64,000 nt of DNA, from the NCBI GenBank assembly GCA_937936785.1, contig CALDDQ010000014.1:1-64000 (forward strand), in the 5' to 3' direction. The notes under the pieces were generated by a model. That model was not told where the DNA came from. It was given only the letters and a program-made list of their open reading frames with translations, and did not search any database. This document shows, piece by piece, positions 50,627-60,687 of the stretch (the first letter of the stretch is position 1; each line of letters starts with the position of its first letter). The stretch comes from an uncultured Endomicrobiia bacterium. Lineage in GTDB: Bacteria > Elusimicrobiota > Endomicrobiia > DTEH01. A program made the translations under genes and the position numbers.

Positions 50627-51722
50627 AAAAATATTATTACTTACTGCTAGTTACGGCACTGGTCATATAACTGCAACGAAGTATGTGGAAAAAGCATTAA
50701 AACAAATCAGCCCAAGTTTAGATACAAGAATAGTAGATTTCTTACATTTAAAAGGAGAACAAAAAAAATTAACATTGTTTCAAAAGATGTACAACTATTC
50801 AATGGAAAGACCTGTTTTATGGGACAAATTTTTTGATTTTACTAATAACCGTTTTTCTACAAATTTGTTAAAACATTTTATTTTAAGAGGATATTATTCT
50901 ATAGCAAAAAAAATAATTTTAGAATTTAAACCAGATATTATTGTTGCTGCACATCCATATTGGAATTATATTGTAGAAAAATTTAAGAAAGAAATAAATA
51001 ATATTCCGTATATTTGTATTGTTACTGATTCTTATATGATTCACGATACATGGAAATACGGTAGTATTGATATTTATTGTGTTATTGATAACGATTCAAA
51101 AGATGTGTTGGAAAAAAGTGGATTAAAAAATGTTTATGTAACAGGTTTTCCAGTAAATCCAGATATAGAAAATCAAATAGATAGAAATAAAATTCTTAAA
51201 GAATTAAATTTAAATCCATCCTTAACAACGATACTCATAACCATAGGATTAGGTGCATTAGAAAGATTTATTGAAATAATTGATTATTTAAAAACAAAAA
51301 AAGGTGAGTTTCAACTAATATTAATTTCTGGCAAATACGACAACATTAATAGTATGTTAAAAGAAAAAAAATATGTTGTTCCAACAGCAATAATTGGTTG
51401 GACAAATAAAATGGCAGATTATATAAGATCTGCAGATTTGGTAATATGTAAAGCCGGTGGAGCAATAGTTTCTGAATCGTTAGCAGCAAAAAAACCTATT
51501 TTTATACCTGTATTTGTTCCTGGTCAGGAAAAAGGTAATGTTTATATAATACAAAAGTATCAGTTTGGTTTTTATGAAATAGGAAAAGAAAAGATATTTA
51601 ATATTCTTGATAGGATAATATCTAAAGAAATAAATTTAAATTTTTATAAAGAAAATATAGAAAAGTATACTAACAAAAATGCAGCAATAAATATTGCAAA
51701 ATTAATACTTCAAAAGATTTAA
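50619..51722 (+). CDS. MGDG synthase/UDP-glycosyltransferase family protein (GT28-like)
   Basis: KILLLTASYGTGHITATKYVEKAL...IVAAHPYWNYIVEKF...VTGFPVNPDIE...DLVICKAGGAIVSESLAAKKPIFIP. Confidence 0.9.
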   Translation: MNKKILLLTASYGTGHITATKYVEKALKQISPSLDTRIVDFLHLKGEQKKLTLFQKMYNYSMERPVLWDKFFDFTNNRFSTNLLKHFILRGYYSIAKKIILEFKPDIIVAAHPYWNYIVEKFKKEINNIPYICIVTDSYMIHDTWKYGSIDIYCVIDNDSKDVLEKSGLKNVYVTGFPVNPDIENQIDRNKILKELNLNPSLTTILITIGLGALERFIEIIDYLKTKKGEFQLILISGKYDNINSMLKEKKYVVPTAIIGWTNKMADYIRSADLVICKAGGAIVSESLAAKKPIFIPVFVPGQEKGNVYIIQKYQFGFYEIGKEKIFNILDRIISKEINLNFYKENIEKYTNKNAAINIAKLILQKI

Positions 51723-51727
51723 TAAAA

Positions 51728-54700
51728 ATGTTTATAAACAGTTACATAAAGAAAATAAAGTTTTATAAAAGATGTTTTTTGATAATACGGTATTTGTTGT
51801 TATGTATAAATTTATTAATAGGAAGTTTTGTTTTGAGCATGTTGTTTGATGAGATATTTCCACTTCCAATATATATATTTCATTTTTATTGGTTTATAAT
51901 TGTTTTTGTATTATTGATTTTTTTTGTATTTTTAGTTATTCGTTTAATACAGAATCAAAAAGATGTTTATAATATTATAACTTCAGCATTGGTAAAAAGA
52001 TATGTATCTGTTTCCAATGATGAAATATTTAATGCAGAACAGATTGAAAAATCATTAGAGATGGGGAATATAAACTATTCTTATGACTTAGCAACAGAAT
52101 TTGTTAAAAATGTAAAACAAAAATTGCAAACCGTAGATCCTAAAAAAGTTGTTGATTTTAATAGAATAATTAAGATTATTCCTTTGAATATTGTTCTAAT
52201 ATCTATAAGTTTTATATTATATTTTGTTCCACCGAATGTTTTAAAAGAAAATATATACAAAATATTGTTTACTCGTAAACCAGAGATACTAGGAATTTTT
52301 ATTTTTCCAAAAGATATAAAAATTCCGCAAAATAGTAGTTGTGAAATAAAAATTATAGTTGATAGAATTTATCAGATTTATAATCCATACCTTTTTATTA
52401 AGTATAAAAAATCAGATAAATGGTTAAAAGTTTCAGATATTATAGTACAAGATTTGCCAATAGGTAAGGTTTATAAATATAAAATAACAAATTTAACAAA
52501 CAAAATATTTTATAAAGTAAAATTTCGTGGTGTAGATACAAAAGTTTACACTATAAAACCTGTCACATATCCTATAATATCGGGTTTAAAAATAGAAGTA
52601 ATCATGCCGGGATATACAAAGATTGCTCCATTTTTTATTGAAAGTTTTAATGAAATAAAATATTTGTATGGAAGCAAATTAAATTTTAAAGCTTCGACGA
52701 ATAAAAATATTTTTGAAGCTAAAATGTGGTTTGAGGGAAGGTATCATAAATTAAATTTTGACAAAAAAAATAATTTTTATGGTAGTGTTGTATTAAAACA
52801 AGACACAGATTTATGGTTTGAGATTGTTGATGATAAAGGAGATAAAAATGATAATATAATAAAATACAGATTAAATATTATAAGAGATGAATATCCTTCA
52901 ATAGAACAAATTTCTCCTGAGGATAGTGTTGTTGTAGAAAAGAATAGTAAAATACCTATAATGTATAAAGTAAAAGATGATTATGGTATTTCAAAGATAG
53001 ATCTAGAGTTAACTTATGGTGGAGAAAAAATTATAATAAATTTAGCAAAATATACAAACATAATAAAAGAAGTGTTTGATGAGTATGTTTTAGATATTTC
53101 CAGTATAAAAATAAATTATGGTGAAGAAATCAGTTACAAAATAATAGCATATGACAATGATACAACATTTGGTCCGAAAAAAAATGAAACAGCAATTAAA
53201 AAAATTGAAATATTTAGTTTTGAAAAGAAACATAATTTTATAAAAGAACAGTTGAAAGATTTTGAAAAAAAAGTTTTAGATTTACTTTCAAAAGAGATAG
53301 AATTAAAAGAAAAAATAGATGGTTTAATTTCAACAAATAAAGATACTAAAAAAGAAAAAATATCTCTCTATAATGAGAAAAACAATTTTAATATAGACAT
53401 TAAAAATTTAAATATCAGGTTAAAAGATATTACTGCACAAATTATGACAGATCCATATTTTTCGGTAGGTACATATTTGGAACTAAAAAATTTGGAGAGT
53501 TCATTGGAAGGTATGTACAGTGAAATAAATCCACAAATATCTGAAAATATAAAAAATGAAGAATTTGTTTCAGCTTCAAATATTCAGCAGGAGGTTATAG
53601 ATACGTTGGAACGAATTGTTTCAATAAACGATCAGATAGTAAGAAAACAAAATATGTTAAATATTAACATCTTAAGTACTGATGCAAGAGATTTTACAAA
53701 AGATTTATTGTCAAGTTTAAATGAGATAAAAGATAAATTTACACAGGAGCAAAAAAATAAGTTGGAAAATATCTTGTCACAGATAAAAGATAGATTAGCA
53801 AAAATAAATTCTATGTTAAAAGATCATCAAGAAAAATTGTTACCTCAAGAGTTTATAAATAGAAGAGACATAAAAAATGTCGATATTTCAAACACACAAA
53901 ATTTGTTAGAAAATTTAACTTCAGCTATAAAAATGGCAGATATGGTTTCTGCATTAAGTTTTGCTCAGAGATTGTTAAAAGATTTAGAAGAAATGACAAA
54001 AATATTTGAAATTTCTAGTAATCAGATTTTGGTTTCAAAACAGAACGATTTTGAAGATGAACTAGGAAATTTAATTAAAGATATAGATAGTATTATATCA
54101 GAACAAGAAATAATATATTCTGAAGTTCAAAAAATGAACAAAGAAAAAATAAAAAAAATTTTAGAAAAACAGGAAAGTATGTTTGATCAAATAAGTGAAT
54201 TAGTAGAAAAAATTATAAAGAATATAAATGAATTTGATACAACCAATATTTTTGGTGGTTTAAATTTTAAATTTCAATATTTATCAAATCTTTACGAAGT
54301 GGATAAAAAAATTAAAAGTATAAAATCTGAGTTAGATAGAAAAATACTTATTAAAACAAAAGAACTGACAAAAGATTCTTTAGCAATATGGCAACGAAAT
54401 AATGCTTATATTTCGCAAATAGATGTTGTTACTTATGAAACCCTTGTTAACAAACATAATATGATAAATGAGAATTTGGTTCAGTTAGATAATTTATTAA
54501 ATAAAGAGTTTAATATTGAATATTCTCAATATGATCTTGATAATATTGAAAAAACAGTTTTAAAACAAAATTTGCTTGTAACAAAAGTTAAAAATTTTAC
54601 AAAATCTATAAAAACATTAGGTAAAAAAAGTTATTTAGTTTCACTAGAAAATATTCAAAATGCAAATAATGCTTATTTTAATATGAAAGAATCATCTAAA

Positions 54701-55033
54701 AACTTAATATTAAAACAACATATGGAATCTTTAAACCACCAAAAAATTGCGATTGATGAATTGAACAAAATTAGAGAAAAATTTTCATATAATAAAAACC
54801 AGTTCCAACAAATGAAAAATGGTTTTGTAAGACCAATGGCTGGTAAACAACAGTACAAAAATATGTCTACATCGATATACGAATATAATTTTGAACGCAT
54901 AACATTACCTTCAGCAAAAGATTATTCTGTCCCAAAAGAAATCAGGGAAGGAATAATAAAATCTTTGTCTGAAAATTATCCAAAACAAGACATTGAAGAA
55001 ATACAAAACTATTATAGGGAACTGTTGAGGTAG
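51728..55033 (+). CDS. DUF4175-like large membrane/coiled-coil protein
   Basis: Two N-terminal TM segments plus a third; LKIEVIMPGYTKIAPFFIESFNEIKYLYGSKLNFKAST; DEYPSIEQISPEDSVVVEKNSKIPIMYKVKDDYGISKIDLELTY; long coiled coil. Confidence 0.68.
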   Translation: MFINSYIKKIKFYKRCFLIIRYLLLCINLLIGSFVLSMLFDEIFPLPIYIFHFYWFIIVFVLLIFFVFLVIRLIQNQKDVYNIITSALVKRYVSVSNDEIFNAEQIEKSLEMGNINYSYDLATEFVKNVKQKLQTVDPKKVVDFNRIIKIIPLNIVLISISFILYFVPPNVLKENIYKILFTRKPEILGIFIFPKDIKIPQNSSCEIKIIVDRIYQIYNPYLFIKYKKSDKWLKVSDIIVQDLPIGKVYKYKITNLTNKIFYKVKFRGVDTKVYTIKPVTYPIISGLKIEVIMPGYTKIAPFFIESFNEIKYLYGSKLNFKASTNKNIFEAKMWFEGRYHKLNFDKKNNFYGSVVLKQDTDLWFEIVDDKGDKNDNIIKYRLNIIRDEYPSIEQISPEDSVVVEKNSKIPIMYKVKDDYGISKIDLELTYGGEKIIINLAKYTNIIKEVFDEYVLDISSIKINYGEEISYKIIAYDNDTTFGPKKNETAIKKIEIFSFEKKHNFIKEQLKDFEKKVLDLLSKEIELKEKIDGLISTNKDTKKEKISLYNEKNNFNIDIKNLNIRLKDITAQIMTDPYFSVGTYLELKNLESSLEGMYSEINPQISENIKNEEFVSASNIQQEVIDTLERIVSINDQIVRKQNMLNINILSTDARDFTKDLLSSLNEIKDKFTQEQKNKLENILSQIKDRLAKINSMLKDHQEKLLPQEFINRRDIKNVDISNTQNLLENLTSAIKMADMVSALSFAQRLLKDLEEMTKIFEISSNQILVSKQNDFEDELGNLIKDIDSIISEQEIIYSEVQKMNKEKIKKILEKQESMFDQISELVEKIIKNINEFDTTNIFGGLNFKFQYLSNLYEVDKKIKSIKSELDRKILIKTKELTKDSLAIWQRNNAYISQIDVVTYETLVNKHNMINENLVQLDNLLNKEFNIEYSQYDLDNIEKTVLKQNLLVTKVKNFTKSIKTLGKKSYLVSLENIQNANNAYFNMKESSKNLILKQHMESLNHQKIAIDELNKIREKFSYNKNQFQQMKNGFVRPMAGKQQYKNMSTSIYEYNFERITLPSAKDYSVPKEIREGIIKSLSENYPKQDIEEIQNYYRELLR

Positions 55034-55035
55034 AA

Positions 55036-56622
55036 ATGAAAAAAGTTTTAATTAGTATTTTATTTATTAATGTGCTATGTGGTTTATCATACACTTTTTT
55101 TGATACAAATGTTAAATATTTAGAGTCAGGAAATTTTAATGAAGTAAAAAAAAATATTGATAAAATAAAAAACCAAAAAGAAAAACAGTTCTATTATGGC
55201 ATTTTACAATTTTATTTGGGACAATATGATGAAGCAGTTGAAAGTGTTAGTATATATTCAGAATTGGAAATAAAAAATCAGCAGATAAAAAGTATAGTTG
55301 ATAATATACATGCAGTAAATGAAATATTAAAAAACGGATATGAAAAGTATGAATCTAAAAATTTTGTTGTTTATTTGAAAGGTAGAGATTTAATTTTAAA
55401 AGATAAAGTTCTTAGAGATTTAGAAAATATATATAAAGAATACGAAAAAATATTTGGTTATTCTCCAAGAGAAGAAAAAGTTAGAGTTGAGATTTATAAT
55501 ACCAAGAAAGAATTTGCCAGATGTTCTACTCTTGGTGAGGATATTGTAGATAAAACTGGTGTTGTCGGGATATGTAAGTATAATAGAATAATGTTACTTT
55601 CACCTGAAAATTTACCTTTTGGTTACAGATGGGTTGATACTCTTGCGCACGAGTATATCCATTTTATTTTAAATAGAATAACAGAATTTAATCTTCCGTT
55701 ATATCTTCATGAAGGGACAGCAAGATATTTTGATACAATGTATAGATCTTCTGTTTCATTAAGTATGACAATTGGAAACTTATCTAATTTATTAGATGCA
55801 AAAGAAAATGATAAAATAATTCATTTTGATAATTTTGTAGGTTCATTAGTGTATCTTGATTCTCAAGAACAGGTTACTTTAGCATTTAACCAGTTGTCAG
55901 ATTTTGTAGATTATTTGATATCAAACTATGGTGTGGATAAATACAAAGATTTTTTGTTTAGTTATAAAAATAAAACTTCAGGAAAAGAAAATTACTATAA
56001 AATTTTTTTAGAACATTTTGATGATATATATAAGAACTGGTTATTATCACTAGAAACAAAGAAAGATATTGTTAAAGATTATAAAGGGGCAAAGTCAGAT
56101 ATTAAATTTTTTGGAGAACAGGATATAAATAATTTAATAGGGCTTAACATTGAAGAATATATAAAACTCGGGGATAAATATTATAATATAAAAAATTATA
56201 AAATAGCTTTATATCAATATGAAAAAGCATTAAGTATAGAACCATATAATCCTGTAGTAATGACAAAAGTTGCAAGAGTAAATATGGAGATAAAAAAATA
56301 TTCTCAGGTGGAAAAAATTCTTTTAGATTGTATAAATATAAATCCAAACTATGTTTCTGCATATGAACTATTATTTGAATTTTATTATTTAAATGGACAA
56401 TTTGACAAAATTATAAAATTGTATGAAATTATTTTGGACATTAATCCATTTAATTATAATATAAGAAAAAAGATTGCTGAAGTTTATTCTGATTTGGGAA
56501 AGATCAATGCAGCAATAATAGAATATGAAATGGTTAAAATTTTGGTACCAGACGATGCAGAGGTGAACGAAAGGTTAAATTCTTTATTTGAATATATTAA
56601 AATAAAAGGAAATAAAAAATGA
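55036..56622 (+). CDS. Peptidase-MA-like (HExxH) protein with TPR repeats, exported
   Basis: Signal peptide; WVDTLAHEYIHFILNRITEFNLPLYLHEGTARYFD; C-terminal TPRs. Confidence 0.82.
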   Translation: MKKVLISILFINVLCGLSYTFFDTNVKYLESGNFNEVKKNIDKIKNQKEKQFYYGILQFYLGQYDEAVESVSIYSELEIKNQQIKSIVDNIHAVNEILKNGYEKYESKNFVVYLKGRDLILKDKVLRDLENIYKEYEKIFGYSPREEKVRVEIYNTKKEFARCSTLGEDIVDKTGVVGICKYNRIMLLSPENLPFGYRWVDTLAHEYIHFILNRITEFNLPLYLHEGTARYFDTMYRSSVSLSMTIGNLSNLLDAKENDKIIHFDNFVGSLVYLDSQEQVTLAFNQLSDFVDYLISNYGVDKYKDFLFSYKNKTSGKENYYKIFLEHFDDIYKNWLLSLETKKDIVKDYKGAKSDIKFFGEQDINNLIGLNIEEYIKLGDKYYNIKNYKIALYQYEKALSIEPYNPVVMTKVARVNMEIKKYSQVEKILLDCININPNYVSAYELLFEFYYLNGQFDKIIKLYEIILDINPFNYNIRKKIAEVYSDLGKINAAIIEYEMVKILVPDDAEVNERLNSLFEYIKIKGNKK

Positions 56623-57278
56623 GTTTTGTTGATAAAAAAGAAATAAGATGTGTTTGTGGAAAAATTTTTAGTTCGAGGATAGTGATTACAGTTAATGTGG
56701 GACAGGATGAGTTTTATAAAGAAGTTATTTTAAATGGGCAATTTAATATAGTTCAGTGTCCAGAGTGTAAGAAAATGCTGTATGTAGAAGTTCCATTTTT
56801 TTATTTAGAACCTGCTGAAAGTATTGTTATATATGTTTTCCCAAAAAGTTATGAACAAGAAAAAGAAAAATATATTTCACAAGCAAATGATAACTTCAAA
56901 TTAGCAATTAGTTCCATAGAAGAAATTGAAAACAAACCACAAGAATATTTTTTAAAAGTAATGTTTGGAATTGAAGAACTGGTGGATTTTCTTTTATTAC
57001 AAAAAGAAGAAAGAGAAGAGATGGACTTATTGTTACAGATTGCAAAAGATATGGAATTGAAAATTATAGAATTACCTGCTGGTAAAGCGAAACAAAAAAG
57101 TTTTATATCTAAACTTCCTTCAGTTAACAAACCAATTTTTGATGATGTGTTAATTGGTTTAGAAAGAGTTGTTAAAAAATATTCGCAATTAAAAATTTAT
57201 AAAAGTTTGTTAGATAAAATAAACTCAGATAAAATATTTAAACAAGAATTGAAAGAATTAATAGAATTAGTTAAGTAA
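56619..57278 (+). CDS. CpXC domain protein
   Basis: EIRCVCGKIFSSRIVITVNVGQDEFYKEVILNGQFNIVQCPECKKMLYVEVPFFYLE. Confidence 0.82.
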   Translation: MSFVDKKEIRCVCGKIFSSRIVITVNVGQDEFYKEVILNGQFNIVQCPECKKMLYVEVPFFYLEPAESIVIYVFPKSYEQEKEKYISQANDNFKLAISSIEEIENKPQEYFLKVMFGIEELVDFLLLQKEEREEMDLLLQIAKDMELKIIELPAGKAKQKSFISKLPSVNKPIFDDVLIGLERVVKKYSQLKIYKSLLDKINSDKIFKQELKELIELVK

Positions 57279-57292
57279 TAAAAACTGAAAAT

Positions 57293-58780
57293 ATGAAGAA
57301 AGAAACTTATTATAAAATAAGAAAGAAAAATATTATTTCTAAAGATAAATTATTACAACTTCATAATGATTTTATGCCTGAATTTTGTGAAGATACTATT
57401 AAAAATATTTGGTATAAACACGGATATAAGAATGAATCTTTAAGAACTACTGATGGTAAAAAAGTTATAGTATTAAATGCTGGAGAATACAATCCTGTTG
57501 ATGGACCAGATTTTGTTAATGCAAAAATTATAGTTGATGGCAAAGAATTAAATGGCAAAGTGGAAGTACATTTAAAAAGATCTGATTGGATTAAACATAA
57601 ACATATTGATAATCCTAAATACAAAGATACCATAATGCATGTGTTTTTTGAAGATGACATAGATAAAATAAACTATAATATAGATGAACTTTGTTTAAAA
57701 GATAAAATTGATGATAAATTTATAGAAGAGTTAGACATTGTTAACAACAAGTATGTGCATAGAAAAAATAATTTGTGTGGAAAAAGTTTGTTTCATAAAG
57801 ACTATAATTATTTAGAGGAAATTTTAATTGCAAGTGCAGAAGTTAGGTTAAATATTAAGTCAGAACAATTTGCTCTATGGTTTTATGACAAGTTGAGAGA
57901 GGAACAGTTGTTATATGAACGTATTGCAGAAGTTTATGGATATATGAAAAATAGAGAAAATTTTATGCTTTTAGCGAGGTTATTACCACTGAAAAAAATT
58001 AGAAAATTTGTGAAACAGTATTCTGTAGGAGAACAAAAAAAAGTTATAGAGACAATATTTTTTGGAGTTAGTGGTTTTTTGGATGGAGAAAAATTTAATT
58101 CTGAAAATGATTATTGGCTAAGATTAAAAGATAATTGGGAGAAATCGTTAAAAAAATATTTTAAAAAAACTGTAGATAAAACAAAATGGAATTATTATAA
58201 AACAATGCCAACAAGTTATCCTGAAAGAAAAATATATGCTTTGTCAAAGTTTGTGTCACAATTTGTTAATATACATATAAATCAACATTTATTAAATACA
58301 ATTTTATTACACAACGAAAGTGAAGTTTTAAAACATTACATAAACATTTTTTACCAACCTGCGGAAGATTTTTTTGCTAATAAGGCAAGTTTTGATTCAA
58401 AAGATTTTGGTATAAAAATGCCATTGTTTAGTAAAGAAAAAACTTATGTTATGTTAATAAATGTTATTTTCCCTTATTTGATATATAAATCAAAAAGTGA
58501 TGATACAAAGAAAATTTATGATAAAGTAATGAAAATATACAAATCAATAAATTATTGTGAAAAAAATAAAATTGTAAAAGATTTTATTAGTAAACTAATT
58601 ATATATCCTGAATATAGAAAATATTTTGAATCAAAATTAATGTTTTCACAAGGAATTATACAATTATACAAAGATTTTTGTTATCCTAATAAAGGTGAGT
58701 GTAAATATTGTAAGTTGCCGGAAGTGTTTAAATATAAACCTAATGATTCAACGGATAATTTTGAATTTATAAGATTATGA
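57293..58780 (+). CDS. DUF2851 family protein
   Basis: VLNAGEYNPVDGPDFVNAKIIVDGKELNGKVEVHLKRSDWIKHKHIDNPKYKDTIMHVFFEDD; C-terminal CYPNKGECKYC. Confidence 0.88.
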   Translation: MKKETYYKIRKKNIISKDKLLQLHNDFMPEFCEDTIKNIWYKHGYKNESLRTTDGKKVIVLNAGEYNPVDGPDFVNAKIIVDGKELNGKVEVHLKRSDWIKHKHIDNPKYKDTIMHVFFEDDIDKINYNIDELCLKDKIDDKFIEELDIVNNKYVHRKNNLCGKSLFHKDYNYLEEILIASAEVRLNIKSEQFALWFYDKLREEQLLYERIAEVYGYMKNRENFMLLARLLPLKKIRKFVKQYSVGEQKKVIETIFFGVSGFLDGEKFNSENDYWLRLKDNWEKSLKKYFKKTVDKTKWNYYKTMPTSYPERKIYALSKFVSQFVNIHINQHLLNTILLHNESEVLKHYINIFYQPAEDFFANKASFDSKDFGIKMPLFSKEKTYVMLINVIFPYLIYKSKSDDTKKIYDKVMKIYKSINYCEKNKIVKDFISKLIIYPEYRKYFESKLMFSQGIIQLYKDFCYPNKGECKYCKLPEVFKYKPNDSTDNFEFIRL

Positions 58781-59994
58781 TAAAAATTGAGTCAGGACAA
58801 ATACTAGATATTTTATTTAGTTCAGAGAGAAATGTTTTAGTTAAAGAAATTATACATTTTTTAAAAGAGCAGAAAGTGAAACATTATTTTGTTGGCGGTG
58901 CTGTTCGTGATGCGATAGAATATGTAATAAAAAGAACAGACAAGTTTGTAATGCAGGACATAGATATTGTTGTTATAGATTTAAAACTGAATTTGTTAGT
59001 TGAAAAAATTTTAAAGATAAAATATTTTAGAGATGCAAAAGTTAAGTTGTATCCAGAATTTTTTACTGCGACAGTAATAGTGAAAGATTTTAGAATTGAT
59101 TTATCAAATCCAAGAAAAGAAAAATATTTGTATAATGGTAGCTTGCCTAAAGTTTTTAAGGGGACAAGATATGATGATTTGCTAAGGCGAGATTTTAGTG
59201 TGAATGCAATAAGTTTGTTATATTTTCCAAATATAGATTGTTATAAGTTTTATGATCCATGTAATGGAATAAAAGATTTATTAGATAAAAAAATAAAAAT
59301 TTTACATAAAAAAAGTTTTTATGATGATCCTACACGAATTATTCGTGCAATAAGATTTGTTAGTTCTTTAAATTATACTTTTGAAAAACACACAGAGAAA
59401 TTATTAAAATCTGCAATAAAAAAAAATGTTTTAGAAAAAATTTCTAAGCAAAGGTTGAATAACGAATTTGTTTTGTTAATTAAAAAAGGAGAAAATATTG
59501 GATTTGCAATGAAGTTGTTAGAAAAATACAATGTTTCTAATAATTATGCCATGGTTAAAGATTTAATCTCAGTTATTAAATTAAAAAGTAAAAAGTTAGA
59601 ATTAAAAAATGTTGAACAGAAAAATAGGTTTTATATTAGGCTAATGTATATTTTAGACAATTTGCCAGATAAAAAAAAATATTATAACATAAAAATATTT
59701 ATTAAACAAAAATTGAATATTTTAAATTTGTCTCGGGAAGATAAATTTGAAATTATGAATGCTGTTGATGTGTTATATTTTAATAAAGGAAAAATTAATT
59801 CTTGGATTGATATATATTTAAAAGTTTTTAATAAAAAAATTTTTGTTCCATTTTTATGTGCGCAAGATTTAATAAGAACAGGTTTTGTTGAAAGAACAAA
59901 AATTGCTGACACTTTATTTAAGTTAAATAATTTACAACAAATTGGAAAAATAAGAACTAAAAGCGAAGCTATTGAGTTTTTGAAAAGATGCTAA
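58777..59994 (+). CDS. CCA-adding/poly(A) polymerase family nucleotidyltransferase
   Basis: YFVGGAVRDAIEYVI...MQDIDIVVID...YDDLLRRDFSVNAISLLYF...DDPTRIIRAIRFVSSL. Confidence 0.93.
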   Translation: MIKIESGQILDILFSSERNVLVKEIIHFLKEQKVKHYFVGGAVRDAIEYVIKRTDKFVMQDIDIVVIDLKLNLLVEKILKIKYFRDAKVKLYPEFFTATVIVKDFRIDLSNPRKEKYLYNGSLPKVFKGTRYDDLLRRDFSVNAISLLYFPNIDCYKFYDPCNGIKDLLDKKIKILHKKSFYDDPTRIIRAIRFVSSLNYTFEKHTEKLLKSAIKKNVLEKISKQRLNNEFVLLIKKGENIGFAMKLLEKYNVSNNYAMVKDLISVIKLKSKKLELKNVEQKNRFYIRLMYILDNLPDKKKYYNIKIFIKQKLNILNLSREDKFEIMNAVDVLYFNKGKINSWIDIYLKVFNKKIFVPFLCAQDLIRTGFVERTKIADTLFKLNNLQQIGKIRTKSEAIEFLKRC

Positions 59995-60051
59995 TATTAA
60001 TATCTTAATTTAATTCTTGAGATTATAATAAAAATAAAGTAAAAAAAAACA

Positions 60052-60687
60052 ATGAATTTATTAGTAAGATTATTTGTTCAATATCCTGTTTTACTTTTAG
60101 CGATTACAGTTCATGAATACTCTCATGGTAAAATGGCTGAAAAGTTTGGAGATGATACTGCTCGGGTTATGGGAAGGTTATCTCTTAACCCTGTAGTTCA
60201 TATGGACATTATAGGAACTGTAATTTTACCATTATTATCAATTATAACTGGGGCACCATTATTTGGTTGGGCGAAACCTGTCCCTGTTAACATGTACCAT
60301 ATGAATAAGAAACAAATAATATTTGTAAGTTTAGCAGGGTCATTGGCTAATTTTTTAACAGCAGGAATATTTGCTTTTATATTTCATATTTTAAGGATAT
60401 ATAAAATAGATTTTCAGGGTAGTGAGATGCTTTTTATATATGCTATATTAATAAACATTGTCCTTGCAGTTTTTAACTTGGTTCCAATACCACCATTAGA
60501 TGGTAGTAAAGTTTTGTCAAGTTTACTTCCCGGTAATTTAGCATATAAATATGAATCTGCAATGGCACAGTACGGTTTTTTTTTAATACTAATACTTTTG
60601 TCAACAGGAATTTTGTGGGCATTTTTATCTCCGATAATAAATTTTTTAATACATCTTTTTATACCAAATTTTTGGGGAATTTTTTAA
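60052..60687 (+). CDS. Site-2 protease family protein (M50, YwhC-like)
   Basis: LAITVHEYSHGKMAEKFGDDTARVMGRLSLNPVVHMD; FNLVPIPPLDGSKVLSSLLP. Confidence 0.94.
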   Translation: MNLLVRLFVQYPVLLLAITVHEYSHGKMAEKFGDDTARVMGRLSLNPVVHMDIIGTVILPLLSIITGAPLFGWAKPVPVNMYHMNKKQIIFVSLAGSLANFLTAGIFAFIFHILRIYKIDFQGSEMLFIYAILINIVLAVFNLVPIPPLDGSKVLSSLLPGNLAYKYESAMAQYGFFLILILLSTGILWAFLSPIINFLIHLFIPNFWGIF

